Positions 34,849 through 46,192 are shown, counted from the first letter of the stretch. The stretch is DNA of 64,000 nt from Heliocidaris tuberculata (GCA_025618425.1 CM046838.1:5577715-5641714); one strand, 5' to 3'. Numbers and translations: made by a program. The notes: generated by a model not told the origin, from the letters alone.

Positions 34849-35693
34849 GTAAGTCTTCTTTGCATTTTTGTGGGGTGAAATTATTCTGAATTTTAAGCCT
34901 CTCATATCATTAAATGAACGTATTTGCCATGCAGATCAGCTTCACATATTGAATGTAGACTCTTACTATTTTAGTTTGATGGTAAATCTTTACTAGGATC
35001 TGCTCCAAAGATAGAGATAATAAAATTACCACTTTATATTTGTACCATTATATTATAGAGTGAAACATAAAGTTCCTCTTCAGTGTATTAATCAATGACA
35101 AAACAGACAAAGCTTTATTGTTATTTAAACTCTTTTCCTGTTTTGTTTCTGATTAACGCTTGAGTATTGTTTAGATGTATGACTCCTTTTGCATGTGCTT
35201 TCCCATAGAAAAATCCAGTTTTGTTGAGACTTGGGGTCCTGAGACTAAGGCCAGGAGGAAGACTAAATACAGAGACTGTAACATTGTAAATTCAATATCA
35301 AGATCAGTCTTGCTACATTACTGGTACATTAAATGTTTCGGATTTATACCTGATGTTGAAATGCTTGTGTTTGTACTATTAAATTGAAACAAGCCACATG
35401 AATAAACCAGTTTGTAATTAATGTATTGTGCAAATGACCCTGAAATGACCCCTATTTGTACTTGCGCATCTGTTTTGGGGGACGCGCTACTTATTTAACA
35501 ATTAAAATCATACTGGTGTGCGCATCGTGGTGCGTACAAAATGACAGCGTGTAAAGGTGACTTGTACTCGGTAAAAATGACCTTATCTGCATGTGCGCGA
35601 TTTGTAATTACGAACTGGCTTATTCTAGCCAAATTGGTTTTTCGTAAGGATTTTTCATTTTATATGAATTATTTTCACTGTCTTTTATTCTAG

Positions 35694-35765
35694 TTCGCTC
35701 ACCATGGAGGGATGGAACAGATCCGAGATAGAGTACTGGAATCTATAGATGATGTGGATCCAACG
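35694..35765 (+). CDS. USP24: USP24 exon 5
   Basis: 72 nt, 24 codons, phase 0 both ends, acceptor TTTTATTCTAG and donor GTAAGA. Residues 280-303, FAHHGGMEQIRDRVLES. The 3' flanking intron is a CT-rich tract. Confidence 0.9.
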
Positions 35766-36156
35766 GTAAGATCTCTTCACTTATCTCTCTCTCATATCGC
35801 TCTCTATCTAGCCCTATCTCTCTCTCTTATCTCCCTTTTCTTTCTCTTTCTTTCCTATTCTCCCTCCATACCTGCTGTTTTCATGTCTCTTGTCTACTCC
35901 CTCTTTCTCACTCATTTCAATATACTCTCCATCTCTGAATAGTTCTCACCCCTTAATCTTATGCCTTCTGTTTCGCTCCCTCATTCTGATTTACATGTAT
36001 TTCATGTTCACCTCTCTCTTCAAAACATATGCCTTCTTGGGCTTTATTACCCTTTTAAAAACATTTTCTTTTTAAAACATATTCTTTTTGTCTTGTGTAT
36101 GGTTGGTTGATGATGATTTTCAATTGAAAACATTGTAGAAAGCAGATAAGCAACCA

Positions 36157-36235
36157 ATGTACACTTGCGATTCACACCCAAGACCTCCTAGGTACATGAC
36201 CACTGCTCTTCTAACGAGCCAACACTCCTATGGTT
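36157..36235 (-). repeat. tRNA-like SINE fragment
   Basis: On the minus strand, TGGCTCGTTAGAAGAGC resembles a tRNA A box and GGGTGTGAATC a B box, about 30 bp apart. No intact tRNA fold can be drawn, so this is a degenerate tRNA-derived SINE and not a tRNA gene. Confidence 0.45.
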
Positions 36236-36271
36236 CCCCTTACATTCCTCTCTGTCTCTTTCTTTCTGCAG

Positions 36272-36412
36272 ACTTTGTCTACATTGATGCAACCGCTGGG
36301 TCACTGTGGAGAGTACCTGAATCCTCTCAAGTTTGCTCCATTCATGGGTTTGGTAGAGAAACAGGTTCTCAAATATGTCCAAGACCTCAAAGAACATGAG
36401 CTCAAGAGGAAG
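36272..36412 (+). CDS. USP24: USP24 exon 6
   Basis: 141 nt, phase 0 both ends. Residues 304-350: TLSTLMQPLGHCGEYLN then FAPFMGLVEKQVLKYVQDL. Acceptor TTTCTTTCTGCAG, donor GTCAGT. Confidence 0.93.
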
Positions 36413-36734
36413 GTCAGTGCAAGCTATCAATTTGCTCAATATAAAATCTTGAAAATGAAAGTAAATTATTCACAATGATAAGAAAGTCAGAGTTCTCAAA
36501 GGAGAACAGATTTGTGTAGCTGGACAGATATCCCTGATCTTTAATGTCTTCTTATAGCTAACAAAACTCATTGGAGAAATGTAATCAGTTTGGTCTTACA
36601 CCAGATTAGATATGCCAAGAAAAACAACAACACATTTTTGCTGAGTCCATGACATTTCCAACTCAGTGTATTACATCTAAGTTGTATTTTGCAGTATCCT
36701 AAGTTCTATGATTGTTATTTTCTTTCCATGACAG

Positions 36735-36893
36735 AAAACTGGTAGTATATCTGAGCTGTTGACAACCATGAAGTCTCTATGCCTTCACTTCTGGGTAGAT
36801 GATGCTAAGAAGGTTGATGATCTGAGGCTAAGTGTGGCTCTACGTATGCTCAACTCTCCTCACTTCAATGCTAAGATGAACAGTTTGAAAGAG
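36735..36893 (+). CDS. USP24: USP24 exon 7
   Basis: 159 nt, phase 0 both ends. Residues 351-403: KTGSISELLTTMKSLCLHFW, then LRLSVALRMLNSPHFNAKMN, a well conserved helical segment of the scaffold. Confidence 0.93.
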
Positions 36894-37389
36894 GTCAGCT
36901 AGACTGCATTCTCACATCAGCTCAAATATGCCTTTAGTGCAGTATCTAAATGATTAAACATCTGTAACCAAGACACTGTGACTCTTTGTTTTCAGGTTTC
37001 AGATTACTGTATTCTTTCATTTTAGAGCAGAAATAATACCCTTATCAATGACATTTAAGCTTTATTCTTCTATATATTATACGACTTTGGTAGGATTACA
37101 ATTTGTCTAAATACAATAGTGAAAAGAACAAAGACAATGCTGAAGAATTTAACTCAGAATAGGAAATGGAAACTGATTTTTATTGAAAATTTGTATCAAC
37201 CATAAAACTGTATTACATTAGTGGTGGTTCATCACTAACATAAATTTTGTGGAAGTTTCAGTCTCATATTCTTAATGTTGTCTTGTTTTTTCATTCATTG
37301 TTGAAAATAAAAAATGTTTGGCCAAGTAACAGTTGAGTCTGATAATACTGAATTTATATGCTACGCTATGTTTATCTTCCTTTCCAAAG

Positions 37390-37504
37390 ATTACCAAGAT
37401 GATCGAGGATACAAGTATATCCAGCAGGAATCGCAATGCTATTGAAGAAGATGTCATCTTAGACTGGTTGGTGGAGAACAAAGTACTATCTATAGCACTG
37501 GAAG
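37390..37504 (+). CDS. USP24: USP24 exon 8
   Basis: 115 nt, phase 0 in and 1 out. Residues 404 to about 442: ITKMIEDTSISSRN and DVILDWLVENKVLSIALEG across the junction with exon 9. Confidence 0.9.
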
Positions 37505-37529
37505 GTGAGACGTCTTTTATATCTTTGCA

Positions 37530-37665
37530 GAAGTATCATGGTCTAGTAGACACCTGTGGATCATGTGGTTCACAGTTCAAATCCCAGGTGAGGAACTAAT
37601 GTCCTTTGGCGAGGATCAGCTTTTGCCACTTTTAACCCAGGTATAGTAAATGGGTACCTCATAAA
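37530..37665 (+). repeat. tRNA-derived SINE-like element
   Basis: ATGGTCTAGTAGAC resembles an A box and CAGTTCAAATCCC a B box about 35 bp on. A body ending in AAATGGGTACCTC follows, a word shared with the fragment at 5156-5345. Located just inside intron 8. Confidence 0.55.
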
Positions 37666-37675
37666 AAGAAAATAA

Positions 37676-37909
37676 TTCTTGAATGCTGTCAGCTCTTTAG
37701 GGCAGCTTACTCCATTTGTTTTATACATTAAAAGTTGCGTGTACCCACCCATGTTCCACAACCTTCTAAGGTATATTGTTTAATGAAAATGATTCTTGAA
37801 TGCTGTCAGCGCTTTAGGGCAGCTTACTTCATTTGTTTTATACAATAAAAGTAGCGTGTACCCACCCATGTTCCACAACCTTCTAAGGTATATTGTTGAA
37901 TGTTTTACA
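37676..37909 (+). repeat. Tandem duplication (period 117 bp) directly before exon 9
   Basis: Two close copies of a block with TTCTTGAATGCTGTCAG, TTTAGGGCAGCTTACT and TTCCACAACCTTCTAAGG. The second copy runs into the exon 9 acceptor. The first lacks a usable AG at the equivalent place. Confidence 0.9.
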
Positions 37910-37910
37910 G

Positions 37911-38014
37911 GTAATATGGATCAGTCGCAGTATGCTGATAAGCTGAAGGGAATTGTAGAGTTCCTTGGACCAAAGCTCTCCATTGAAGACCTCACCAAGA
38001 TATGGAAAATGCAG
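37911..38014 (+). CDS. USP24: USP24 exon 9
   Basis: 104 nt, phase 1 in and 0 out. Residues about 442-476: NMDQSQYADKLKGIVEFLG and LSIEDLTKIWKMQ, conserved across the USP24/USP9X/USP34 scaffold group. Confidence 0.93.
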
Positions 38015-38605
38015 GTTAGTACATCCTTATCAAATTTTGGATTTAAAAAAAATTGTGATTGTTGCTTATATATAGCCAATGTGCTGAAGTATCTTTATAG
38101 TTAAGCCACTTTTACAGGAGATGAAACTGCCATTGCAAACTTAGCTTCTAAAATGACTGGCAAGAGACAATGCTGTAGGAGCAAATTTCCTCTACGTATT
38201 CTGATCTTTGAAGTTCTTTATACTTCTCTCATTTTATTTGGCGGCGGCAAAATGGTTTACCCTTTCATGTCTGAATAAGCCTTTACGTGTAATACTACTT
38301 ATCAATTAGAAAGTAAACTTGACATGTTTTAAACACTCAACAGTGTTATTGTATACATCCTGCAAACTTTATTTGATGGGTACTTACTATTCAACAATGT
38401 AATCATGTGATTTTCAGTTTATATTTACCAGTTTTTAAGATTGTATTATAATTCTGCAGCTTGTAAAAATTTGTACCACGATTTTGCAAGTGTTTAATGG
38501 AGGTTATTCTGACAAGCAGAAATACAGGGATGCTGTACATGTATCTTCTACATGTATGTGTATAATTTCCCTGCTCCTTCTCTATGTATGTGTGACTCCA
38601 TGTAG

Positions 38606-38713
38606 AATGACCAACCACTGACTGTAGTGGACAACATCCATTCCATCATGGCAGCTGCAGCAGTCAAGTTCAGTAGCGAGCAGTTGGAACATCTCTTCCA
38701 CCTTATCCAGAAG
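38606..38713 (+). CDS. USP24: USP24 exon 10
   Basis: 108 nt, phase 0 both ends. Residues 477-512: NDQPLTVVDNIHSIMAAAA and FSSEQLEHLFHLIQK. Confidence 0.92.
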
Positions 38714-39296
38714 GTCAGTACTGTCGAAGAAATTTGGATATATCAGCATTTTATCTGTATACTCAGGTTTACAGACAAAGGGCTTTGTCAGTCATCTGAG
38801 CTACACATATAGATATTTACATACATGTAGGCCATGTACTAAAGCTGCTCCTGAAAGAAATGTAATAAAGCAGAATGTATAATGCAGTGTCTGAACAACC
38901 CAGGTTGTAGACTACACCTACATATGCCCTGCCCTGTAACTTGCTGAAACAGCCATTGTCAAGATTATCCATTTATCTGTGTGTATGCCCATTAATTTCA
39001 GTATAGTTTGTAATAATAATAATATTTCATTGCTTTGGAATGCATAACACTCTAGTTCTCGATTTGTGTTTAAGTATTTTTAGAAATTTTGATAAAATAT
39101 TGATATTACATGGTAAAAACTTATACATTCAAGAACTATTGCGCTTTTAGTCCAGGTTTGAATCAGTCTAAGTGAGTAACATCCCTTAATTTTAGTGGAA
39201 TTTCTTCCAAAGTTGCTGCCTTTAGAATGCCCTTTCCCCATATGATTTGGTTTGGACGAAATTGTCAGAGAGAAGATTTGTCTGCTTTTTCCTCAG

Positions 39297-39554
39297 GCAT
39301 GGAAGTATGAAAACGAACGTGTCCAGGAGAAGCTCTTGAGTCTGATTGGTAAGATAGGTCGAGATGCCAGGAGTCCAAAGACCACATGTAAGGTCTTGGA
39401 ACTTCTTTGGGACTTGGCCCACTTACCAGCCATTCCTAAGAACCACATGGAGCATGCCTTAGAGGAACACTTGTTCATCCTCAGTGACTCTCTGGCTGTG
39501 GGGATGCAGATCAAGAACAAATATGTAGCAAAGTGTGTGGATGATATCAAGAGG
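39297..39554 (+). CDS. USP24: USP24 exon 11
   Basis: 258 nt, the longest internal exon seen, phase 0 both ends. Residues 513-598: EKLLSLIGKIGRDARS, VLELLWDLAHLPAIP, ALEEHLFILSDS and YVAKCVDDIKR. The L-IG-IGR-A / V-LWELAHLP / LEEHL-ILSD pattern is diagnostic of USP24. Confidence 0.95.
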
Positions 39555-39979
39555 GTAAGACCATTGCTCATTCATAATAAACGATCATCCTAAACTTGCA
39601 GAAGAGGGCCAGGGAAAAACTTGCTTTAAATCCATTGAAGTTACATTTTAATATGAAATGACTAGATTTAGAGCTTTCATTGCTTCATGTATTTCTCCTC
39701 TATTTGAGAATTTTGTTTAGTTATATAGTAATATCGGTAATATACATGTACATGTACACCCATACCCGCATTGTATTTTATATTTATATTAAATTTATAC
39801 CAGATTTTGTTTATAAATGTATTGCAGTGTCATATTTTAGTAATTAATATTTGTATCATGGGCACTATCAAGTTTCTATTGTGATTTACTTTCAGAAACT
39901 AATATTTAGTGATGCAAGTCTTTAAATGATTGGTGTCTGTTAAATGTGCTTTTTATTACCCCATTCTCCGTCTTTACAG

Positions 39980-40063
39980 TGTCAGTTTGTAGTACCAGCA
40001 TTGAGACAGATCCATCAGATAGCCAAAGGTATCACCAAACAGAGCTACAGCAAGAGTGACAAG
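39980..40063 (+). CDS. USP24: USP24 exon 12
   Basis: 84 nt, phase 0 both ends. Residues 599-626: CQFVVPALRQIHQIAKGIT followed by KQSYSKSDK. Confidence 0.9.
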
Positions 40064-40225
40064 GTAATGAATCTGAATCATTCATTCTCTTTGTAGAATC
40101 ATTCTTGATGATATTGCATCCTTTGATACTTCAAACTCATAAGATTTAGTCTTCTTCTGATAAGAAGTATTGAATCGTTGCCTCTTTATGTTCTCATGTC
40201 TTTTCTTTGATGTTCATTTTTGCAG

Positions 40226-40375
40226 AGTTTACCGCAGGAGTTAAACAAGACGTATGACATCATCAAACTGACTACACAGAGTCTAATGAAATGTCACAAG
40301 ATGGCTATCAATGCAGCAGGTCAGGACGGCTTGTCTGGAAGTACTATAGTGGATGGCAAGTACTCGCATTGTGAG
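40226..40375 (+). CDS. USP24: USP24 exon 13
   Basis: 150 nt, phase 0 both ends. Residues 627-676: LPQELNKTYDIIKLTTQSL, then a glycine/serine-rich loop around AAGQDGLSGSTIVDGKYS. Confidence 0.9.
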
Positions 40376-40826
40376 GTAAGATTTCTTGTGACAACTTAGG
40401 GCAGGTGACTGTAATATAATGTAAATGCTGTTATTTTTGCACGATTAGATTTTCACGCTGAGCGACCCCAAAACATATTCGCGGGTTCTTAAATTCGCGC
40501 TGCACACACACACAATTCAACCCACATAGAAAATCAGGCTAATATTTTCGCGAGTTCTAGAATTCGCGCTTGCTGAAAATAGTGCGAAATCTGCGAAAAT
40601 TAATGTACCGCGAATATTTTTGCACTTAAAGTACTGAGAGGGAACCTATGACTAATTACAACAATCAAGATTGAATAAAATGGATATATTTAAACTTAAA
40701 TATTTCTGTTTAAGAATAGGGAAGTGCTTCTGGTATATACAAAAGGATCCCTATTAGATGATCAGATGATGAAAAGATTATTGCTTCACTACCAAACTTG
40801 CTTTGATTTAATTGTTTATTTGTGTC

Positions 40827-41314
40827 TTAAAGGCATTGATTAACTTTGCCCAGGATTGAAAAAAAAAATCACTGTTCCAGCTAATGCTGTAATCATAATT
40901 GCAAACCTTTAGCTCAGACAGGAATCGCCTGAGTTTTATAAGCTGATCGGTCGTTTATATATCAAGATATTTACGATTGAACAGTGATGTCGGGATAGAG
41001 TACCACCGAACCCTAAAGAACTCTTACGGTTGGCATACCTCGCTCTATCACAGAATACTGTACGGGCTGGAAACCCGCTCTGAAATCGCCAAGCGCTGGT
41101 GCTTGGTTTTTGTGACTGCAGCGCAGCGGAGAAGCCGAGCGACTTGCGCTAGCGATTGATCGCGATTTTCTCTTTTTTAGGATAGTAAACGGATTCCATT
41201 TTCTCTCATACTTTCACATATCCTTAATTATATATGTAGTTAGAGGACTGCACAAAATTCACTGGCATTTGAGCTGATTTTACAATTTTTCACAAAGTTA
41301 ATCAATCACTTTAA
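40827..41314. mobile_element. TTAA-flanked MITE, AGGCATTGATTAACTTTG termini, copy 1
   Basis: TTAAAGGCATTGATTAACTT at the left and AAGTTAATCAATCACTTTAA at the right form 22-bp termini with two mismatches and a TTAA at each end. It is 488 bp with no transposase, in intron 13. The copy at 57617-58105 is nearly identical over its full length, indicating recent amplification. A 60-codon open frame is shared by both copies but has no recognised family. Confidence 0.85.
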
Positions 41315-41625
41315 CAAGAAGTATGTAACATGCTTTATTTGTTGACATTTTGAAGAAAAAAATCAATTTCAATGGGTACTTTATCCTGCTTGCTCTACTA
41401 CTCTTAAATACTTTTGTTGAATATGAATTATTTTATTAACTTAATCCAAACAAGCTTAGAGTTGCTGATGTTTCATTTTGTTAATGATTCAATCAGGCTG
41501 AATTATTTTTGTTAAGTGAATTTATCTGAGTTCACCATTGATTTATGTGACATTGAGAGGTAGTATGGAATCCAAAATGGTTTTGCTGAAAGGTGACCAT
41601 TATTTCCTTTGGTTTTTTTCATCAG

Positions 41626-41757
41626 CATGTGGAGATCCATCTGAAATTCCTTGCATTCATTCTTCAAGAAGGCGCCCTCTATCTTCAATGGCATCGAGCA
41701 AGGGAGATCTGGGATACGTTGGTAGCGAATCCAGAAGCTTGTGAAGCAGACAGAGAG
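41626..41757 (+). CDS. USP24: USP24 exon 14
   Basis: 132 nt, phase 0 both ends. Residues 677-720: HVEIHLKFLAFILQEGALYL then AREIWDTLVANPEACEADRE, matching the conserved FLxFxLQEGxLYLxWxRAxEIWD segment. Confidence 0.94.
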
Positions 41758-41961
41758 GTAATATTCAAACTACTATGAATGATAATTCCTGTCTTGTTTA
41801 TCGCACACATGGCATTGTATTATCATGGTTAACATGTTCATGCATGGATCCATTCCATAGATCAGAACAATGCGATTCTGGATTGAACGCTGGGTTGTTG
41901 TATAGGCAGACCAGACAGTGGACTTGTGGACCAAGTTTCGGGTCCCCCTGAAAATGTATGT

Positions 41962-42553
41962 TTAAAGGGCAATCCAACCTTGATAATAAGATGATTTGTG
42001 TGAAAGCAGAAAAATAAGAAAAACAGGATGGTGAAAGTTTGAAAGAAATCGGACAAGGACTAAGAAAGTTATGGATGTTTGAAAAATGAGATCACTACAT
42101 CTATGTGAATCTCAAATTGGCAATTTGGTGAGTCAATTGTGACATTTTTGTGGACAACTCTCCCATTTGTCGTACACAAAAATATCATTAATTTGCGGTT
42201 TTCTTCGAGGCGCTTTTACCCTCGGGGCAGTACTCAAAATATATTGGAGATAGCATATTGTTATAGCTCCTCATGAAAGAAAATATCGTATTGAGTAATG
42301 CATTTTGGAAAAAAGTGACATTTTAGTCATTTTGTGTGTTAGAGCGAATGGGGGAGTTGTCCACAGCTACATCACAGTGACATTACCTATTCGGCCAATT
42401 TGAAATTCCCATATGTATAGTGATTACAACTTCCAAAAATTCATAACTTTCTTACTGCTTGTCCGATTTCGTTCAAACTTTCACCAATCTGCTTCTCTGA
42501 TTTTTCCTCTTTCTTTCAGAGCAACTTGCTATTAAGGTTGGATTTCCCTTTAA
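41962..42553. mobile_element. TTAA-flanked palindromic element (592 bp)
   Basis: TTAAAGGGCAATCCAACCTT at the left mirrors AAGGTTGGATTTCCCTTTAA at the right. The arms stay alignable inward through AAGAAAGTTATGGATG / CATAACTTTCTTACTG and GGACAACTCTCCCATTTG / GGGGGAGTTGTCCAC. TTAA at both ends. It ends 65 bp before exon 15. Confidence 0.8.
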
Positions 42554-42618
42554 GAATTAAGGATTGTATGTTGTATAACACATAATTGAGAGATGTTTTG
42601 TTCCTTCCACCCCATCAG

Positions 42619-42807
42619 ACATGTTATGAGTGGTTCCGTCATGGTTTAGCAGACCTTGAGACAGAGACACAGATGCAGCTCTTCAAGGACAAACTACTAA
42701 GACTGGAATCTACCCACCTCTCACCCATGGGCTTTGACTGTGTACGAGCATTCTTTGAATCTATCAACACCAACAACCACAGTCTACGCAAGGGAGCTAC
42801 AGGACTG
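42619..42807 (+). CDS. USP24: USP24 exon 15
   Basis: 189 nt, phase 0 both ends. Residues 721-783: TCYEWFRHGLADLETETQ, LFKDKLLRLESTHLSPMGF and CVRAFFESINTN. Confidence 0.94.
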
Positions 42808-42897
42808 GTAAATAACATGACTTTGTCTTCTCGACTGGTAACTAATATTGCCTGTTATTGCTGAGTGGATAATCTGTTGATGGACTGAAAGTCTGCT

Positions 42898-43090
42898 TTC
42901 TGAAATATTGTAAAACCAGAAAGTTTTCACGACATGAAACTTTGGCAAATTTTTAATGACAACCATTTTCATGGTAAGAATCTTTCACAGTTGTAAAAAG
43001 TTGATGTTGTGCTTTGTTTGTTTTACGGCATGAATCTTGCATGAATCTGGACCCCTCATGAGAGCCATGAGTTTTTGATTTTACAGTATG
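42898..43090. repeat. TACTGTAAAACCA-family repeat
   Basis: ATTGTAAAACCAGAAAG at the left and TTGATTTTACAGTATG at the right are the decayed inverted termini, with ACGACATGAAACTTTGGCAA inside. Related copies lie at 29846-30046, 48060-48175 and 60151-60363. Confidence 0.6.
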
Positions 43091-43436
43091 TCTTGCATTA
43101 TACAAATGCTGTATTCTTGCATTTTTTCTTTTATTGCTGAAGTATTTCAACATTCTGATTCTTAGGTGTAAGCTCTGGGAGATCTGAGATATCAAAGGAA
43201 ATAGAATGATAGAATTCCTAATGACTAAAATTTCATTGACGTTGTTGCTTGATCTTGGATATAGAAATGTTCCTTCAGCATTTTCCTTTGTACTCCTTTG
43301 TTAGCTAGGCTATTCTTCATTTAGATTAATTAAATTAATATTTGATGTTGATTATTAAAATTAATTATACAATTTGATGAAAGACTATGAAAACGTGTAT
43401 TCACATCTTGATTCTTTATTGTTATTTCTCATTCAG

Positions 43437-43577
43437 GTTGTTGAGAAGCTGGACTTGTTTGGTCTTGATTTCATGTGGAAGATGGTTCTGGAGTCTACCA
43501 ATGAGGCTATAGCAGAGATGGCTATCAGACAGATCATGAGCATGTCATATACCAATCTATCTCAGAGACTTAAAAAG
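43437..43577 (+). CDS. USP24: USP24 exon 16
   Basis: 141 nt, phase 0 both ends. Residues 784-830: VVEKLDLFGLDFMWKMVLES, then AIAEMAIRQIMSMSYTNLS, part of the conserved scaffold. Confidence 0.94.
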
Positions 43578-43589
43578 GTAAGACCCAAT

Positions 43590-43930
43590 AAAGTCATTCA
43601 GGCTAAATAACCTCTGATTCAGAGCCTTAAAAATTTGCCAGATGCATGAGCAGAAAAAGTAAAAAAATGTCTGCACACAGTCTATTTTTGTTTTCTTGTG
43701 ATATGGTATTTGATGCCAGGAATTTTCAAAGGAAAACTGAACACTGAAATTCTTACATTGGCAGTTTTGTACAGATCAAATTTACTGTCTTTTTTCCTTA
43801 CAAATTGTCTGTTTTGAACTTTTGAACAAGTACCGGTATATTCTTTTCAGATAAGTGACCTTTTTATTAGTAAAATACCAGTGTTGTCAATTTGAAGAAG
43901 AAAGGCTGATCAATTTTATCCTTTTAAACT
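43590..43930 (+). repeat. Decayed relative of the 17404-17816 element
   Basis: Shares GATTCAGAGCC, CAGATGCATGAGCAGAAA-type, CTGCACACA and CAGGAATTTT landmarks in the same order with the MITE at 17404-17816, but the termini are eroded. It begins just after exon 16. Confidence 0.5.
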
Positions 43931-44175
43931 TCATGTGGGTATCACAAAGAGTACATGTGCATGCTCATGTATTCCTCTCAGAGGCTTAACTGTGTACATG
44001 TAGGTCAACATTCTGTACTTACAACTTTGGTTATGAAATCAGGGCAATTTATGCTTGTTTCAATAATATGGACAACTCAGTACGTAATACAGATCTCGAT
44101 GTCCTTATAATATTCCCCTAATAATAGCCCCTTTAAAAGAATTGTATTTTCATTCTATGATTCACCACCATACAG

Positions 44176-44342
44176 GACGTGCTCGATCTCCATAAGCACT
44201 TCATCTCAGAGTGTTACAAGCGTCTGGACCTGGCTTACATGGCAGTCAAAGGTACGGCCATGGCTGAGGCTGTTGCTATGGCAACTAAGACGTTGACTGC
44301 AGCCACAGTACCAGAGGCAGCAATTGTACCATGCCCATCAAG
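44176..44342 (+). CDS. USP24: USP24 exon 17
   Basis: 167 nt, phase 0 in and 2 out. Residues 831 to about 886: DVLDLHKHFISECYKRL, then an alanine-rich helix AMAEAVAMATKTLTAATV. Confidence 0.92.
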
Positions 44343-44511
44343 GTAAGAAAAGTTGTGACTTTAACCCCTTCACTGCTGAAGGCAGCTTGAACAACCCATA
44401 TTTTGATGTTGCATATATAATATTACTTGAAAAAGAAAAGCTTGTCTTTCATCTTTAGCCAGACTCTACAATGCAGAATAATTAGTATTCTATGTGAAAA
44501 ATATGGCAAGG

Positions 44512-44720
44512 CAGGTTAGCTACTAGAAATTAAGAGGCTTTTCCTCTTAGTGGATACCTATGAAAGTGACTTTTGAAGATTATTTTACATTGCTATTATT
44601 ATTATTATTAGTCTAATGGAAATGACTGATTAATTTCATCACGACAGGCAGGTAAGCTTCTATAAGTAGTTTCTTCAGCTAGCAGAAGCTGTCATGTACA
44701 TAGAGACCAATTTGTCAATG
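44512..44720 (+). pseudogene. Two decayed tandem copies of the start of exon 18
   Basis: At 44512-44600 and 44640-44705 the intron resembles exon 18. The first reads GCAGGTTAGCTACTAGAAAT...AAGAGGCTTTTC; the second reads GACAGGCAGGTAAGCTTCTA...TTCAGCTAGCAGAAG. Exon 18 itself (44849) begins GGCGGGTAAGCTACTAGAAA...GAGGCTTCTCCAGCTAGCAG. Both copies carry substitutions, indels and stops, so they are not coding. Confidence 0.65.
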
Positions 44721-44848
44721 ACAATTAAGGTGTCATTCTCTAAAGATCCGTCCAAAAACTGTCGTTCATGTATGTGGGGCCAGTACAGGCTATACAATGC
44801 AACATAATCTCTATTGTTTTATTTGAACTTCCTGATTCATGATGACAG

Positions 44849-45029
44849 GGCGGGTAAGCTACTAGAAATAGAGAGGCTTCTCCAGCTAGCAGAGACCTAT
44901 GTAGTAACTGTTGAAGATCAGTTCACATCGCCACGTACAATCCTTCCACATGGTGCATCCTTCCAGGGTCATACTATCACAATGCATGTTACATGTACAG
45001 ACTCACATCGTAGTGAGTTTGTTATAGTG
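44849..45029 (+). CDS. USP24: USP24 exon 18: start of the ubiquitin-like domain
   Basis: 181 nt, phase 2 in and 0 out. Residues about 886-946: KLLEIERLLQLAETYVVTVE, then HGASFQGHTITMHVTCTD. The last 20 residues start the first beta-strands of the internal ubiquitin-like domain. A donor-like GGGTAAGC lies 4-5 nt into the exon. Confidence 0.92.
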
Positions 45030-45570
45030 GTAAGAATATGTCTGCTGTTATATAATTGGGGAATGGCATTGTTGTCAAATTCAAAATGAAAAAGATTAAA
45101 TAGTTCTTGTTTTTGTTAGGTTTTTATAGACATGTATACATGTAAATCAAGTATGAATATTTACATCTGGGACCGCCATTATAGTGATCAACCTTGTAGA
45201 TGAGTTGTAATTCATGATTCAAACTAAAAAACTTTTGTATTGATGATATGTATGTTCTTATTTCATTGACTTAATGCACTAGGATAATAGTCTTAAGAAT
45301 GAGCTCTTAAAGAGCAAAGTTTAAGTATTTCAATTTAACTTTCAATTATTTAGTTGTCACTTTATATATATTTCCATATAGTCTTCAACTGTACCTGACA
45401 TTTTGTATGTCTATTTTGTCTTCGTTTATTGAAATTATATGGAATGTTCATATATTCACTATTCTGATTATTCTTTGTTATATATTATTGTTTTAGGTAT
45501 TCATTGTGCATGGAGAGATCCATTATCTAGATTGTGATTGATAAAATATGCTTGTCATCTTCTGTTTCAG

Positions 45571-45669
45571 GGTCACAGCAATGAAACGTTACAGAGTGTA
45601 AGATACAAGATAGCACAGCGTCTCAAGACAACACTAGACAATGTACAGATCATGGCCCATGATCGTCTG
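45571..45669 (+). CDS. USP24: USP24 exon 19: ubiquitin-like domain, helix
   Basis: 99 nt, phase 0 both ends. Residues 947-979: GHSNETLQSVRYKIAQRLKT then NVQIMAHDRL. It fits the central helix of a ubiquitin fold (TLxxVRxKIAxxL). Confidence 0.93.
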
Positions 45670-45726
45670 GTAAGTACCTCTCTTTCTTCCAGTTGGAGTA
45701 CTGTGACATACATGCAAGTACATGTA

Positions 45727-45900
45727 GGACCCTTGTGGTATAGTGGTTTATTCACTTGACTTTTAATAAAGAAATTGAGTTTTGAAATCCCTGCTCAGTT
45801 CATTTTATCCATAGGCAGCGTATTTCATTTATAGTTGTCTCAGTTGACGAGGTGTGTAATAGGTACCCTTGCAGGATTTGTTCTTTGAAAAGCACTGAGT
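45727..45900 (+). repeat. tRNA-derived SINE-like element
   Basis: TGTGGTATAGTGGTTTA resembles an A box and GAGTTTTGAAATCC a degenerate B box, followed by a body with TAATAGGTACCC. Intron 19. Confidence 0.5.
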
Positions 45901-45941
45901 ACTGATAAGGGTTGAAGGAGCTTAAGCCAGTCTAGTAATCA

Positions 45942-46096
45942 CCAGGTTGCATAAAACTTGCTATTATAGTAACTTTGCTATTATAGTAACTTTTCATGGA
46001 ATACTGGATTTTGATTGGCTCTTGAGCAACGTTACCATGGTAGTTAAGATTGATGGCAAAGTTACTATAATAGTAAGTCTTTATGCAATGGCACCC
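45942..46096. repeat. Small palindromic MITE-like element
   Basis: CTATTATAGTAACTTTGC on the left pairs with GCAAAGTTACTATAATAG on the right. Outer CAGGTTGCATAAA pairs with TTTATGCAATGGCACCCTG, and the centre has CCATGG words. About 155 bp, between exons 19 and 20. Confidence 0.75.
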
Positions 46097-46192
46097 TGAA
46101 CTCTATAGAAGCATTTAGAATAACCATGTCCTAATGTGATATTTCCTGTTTAAGAATGCATTGTTATTGTTATTATTCTTTTTTTAACTTAG

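Noticed and set aside
40977..41159. 60-codon ORF shared with 57768-57950 as a conserved small gene
   Set aside because: Both copies lie inside nearly identical MITEs, so the open frame is conserved because the repeat is recent.
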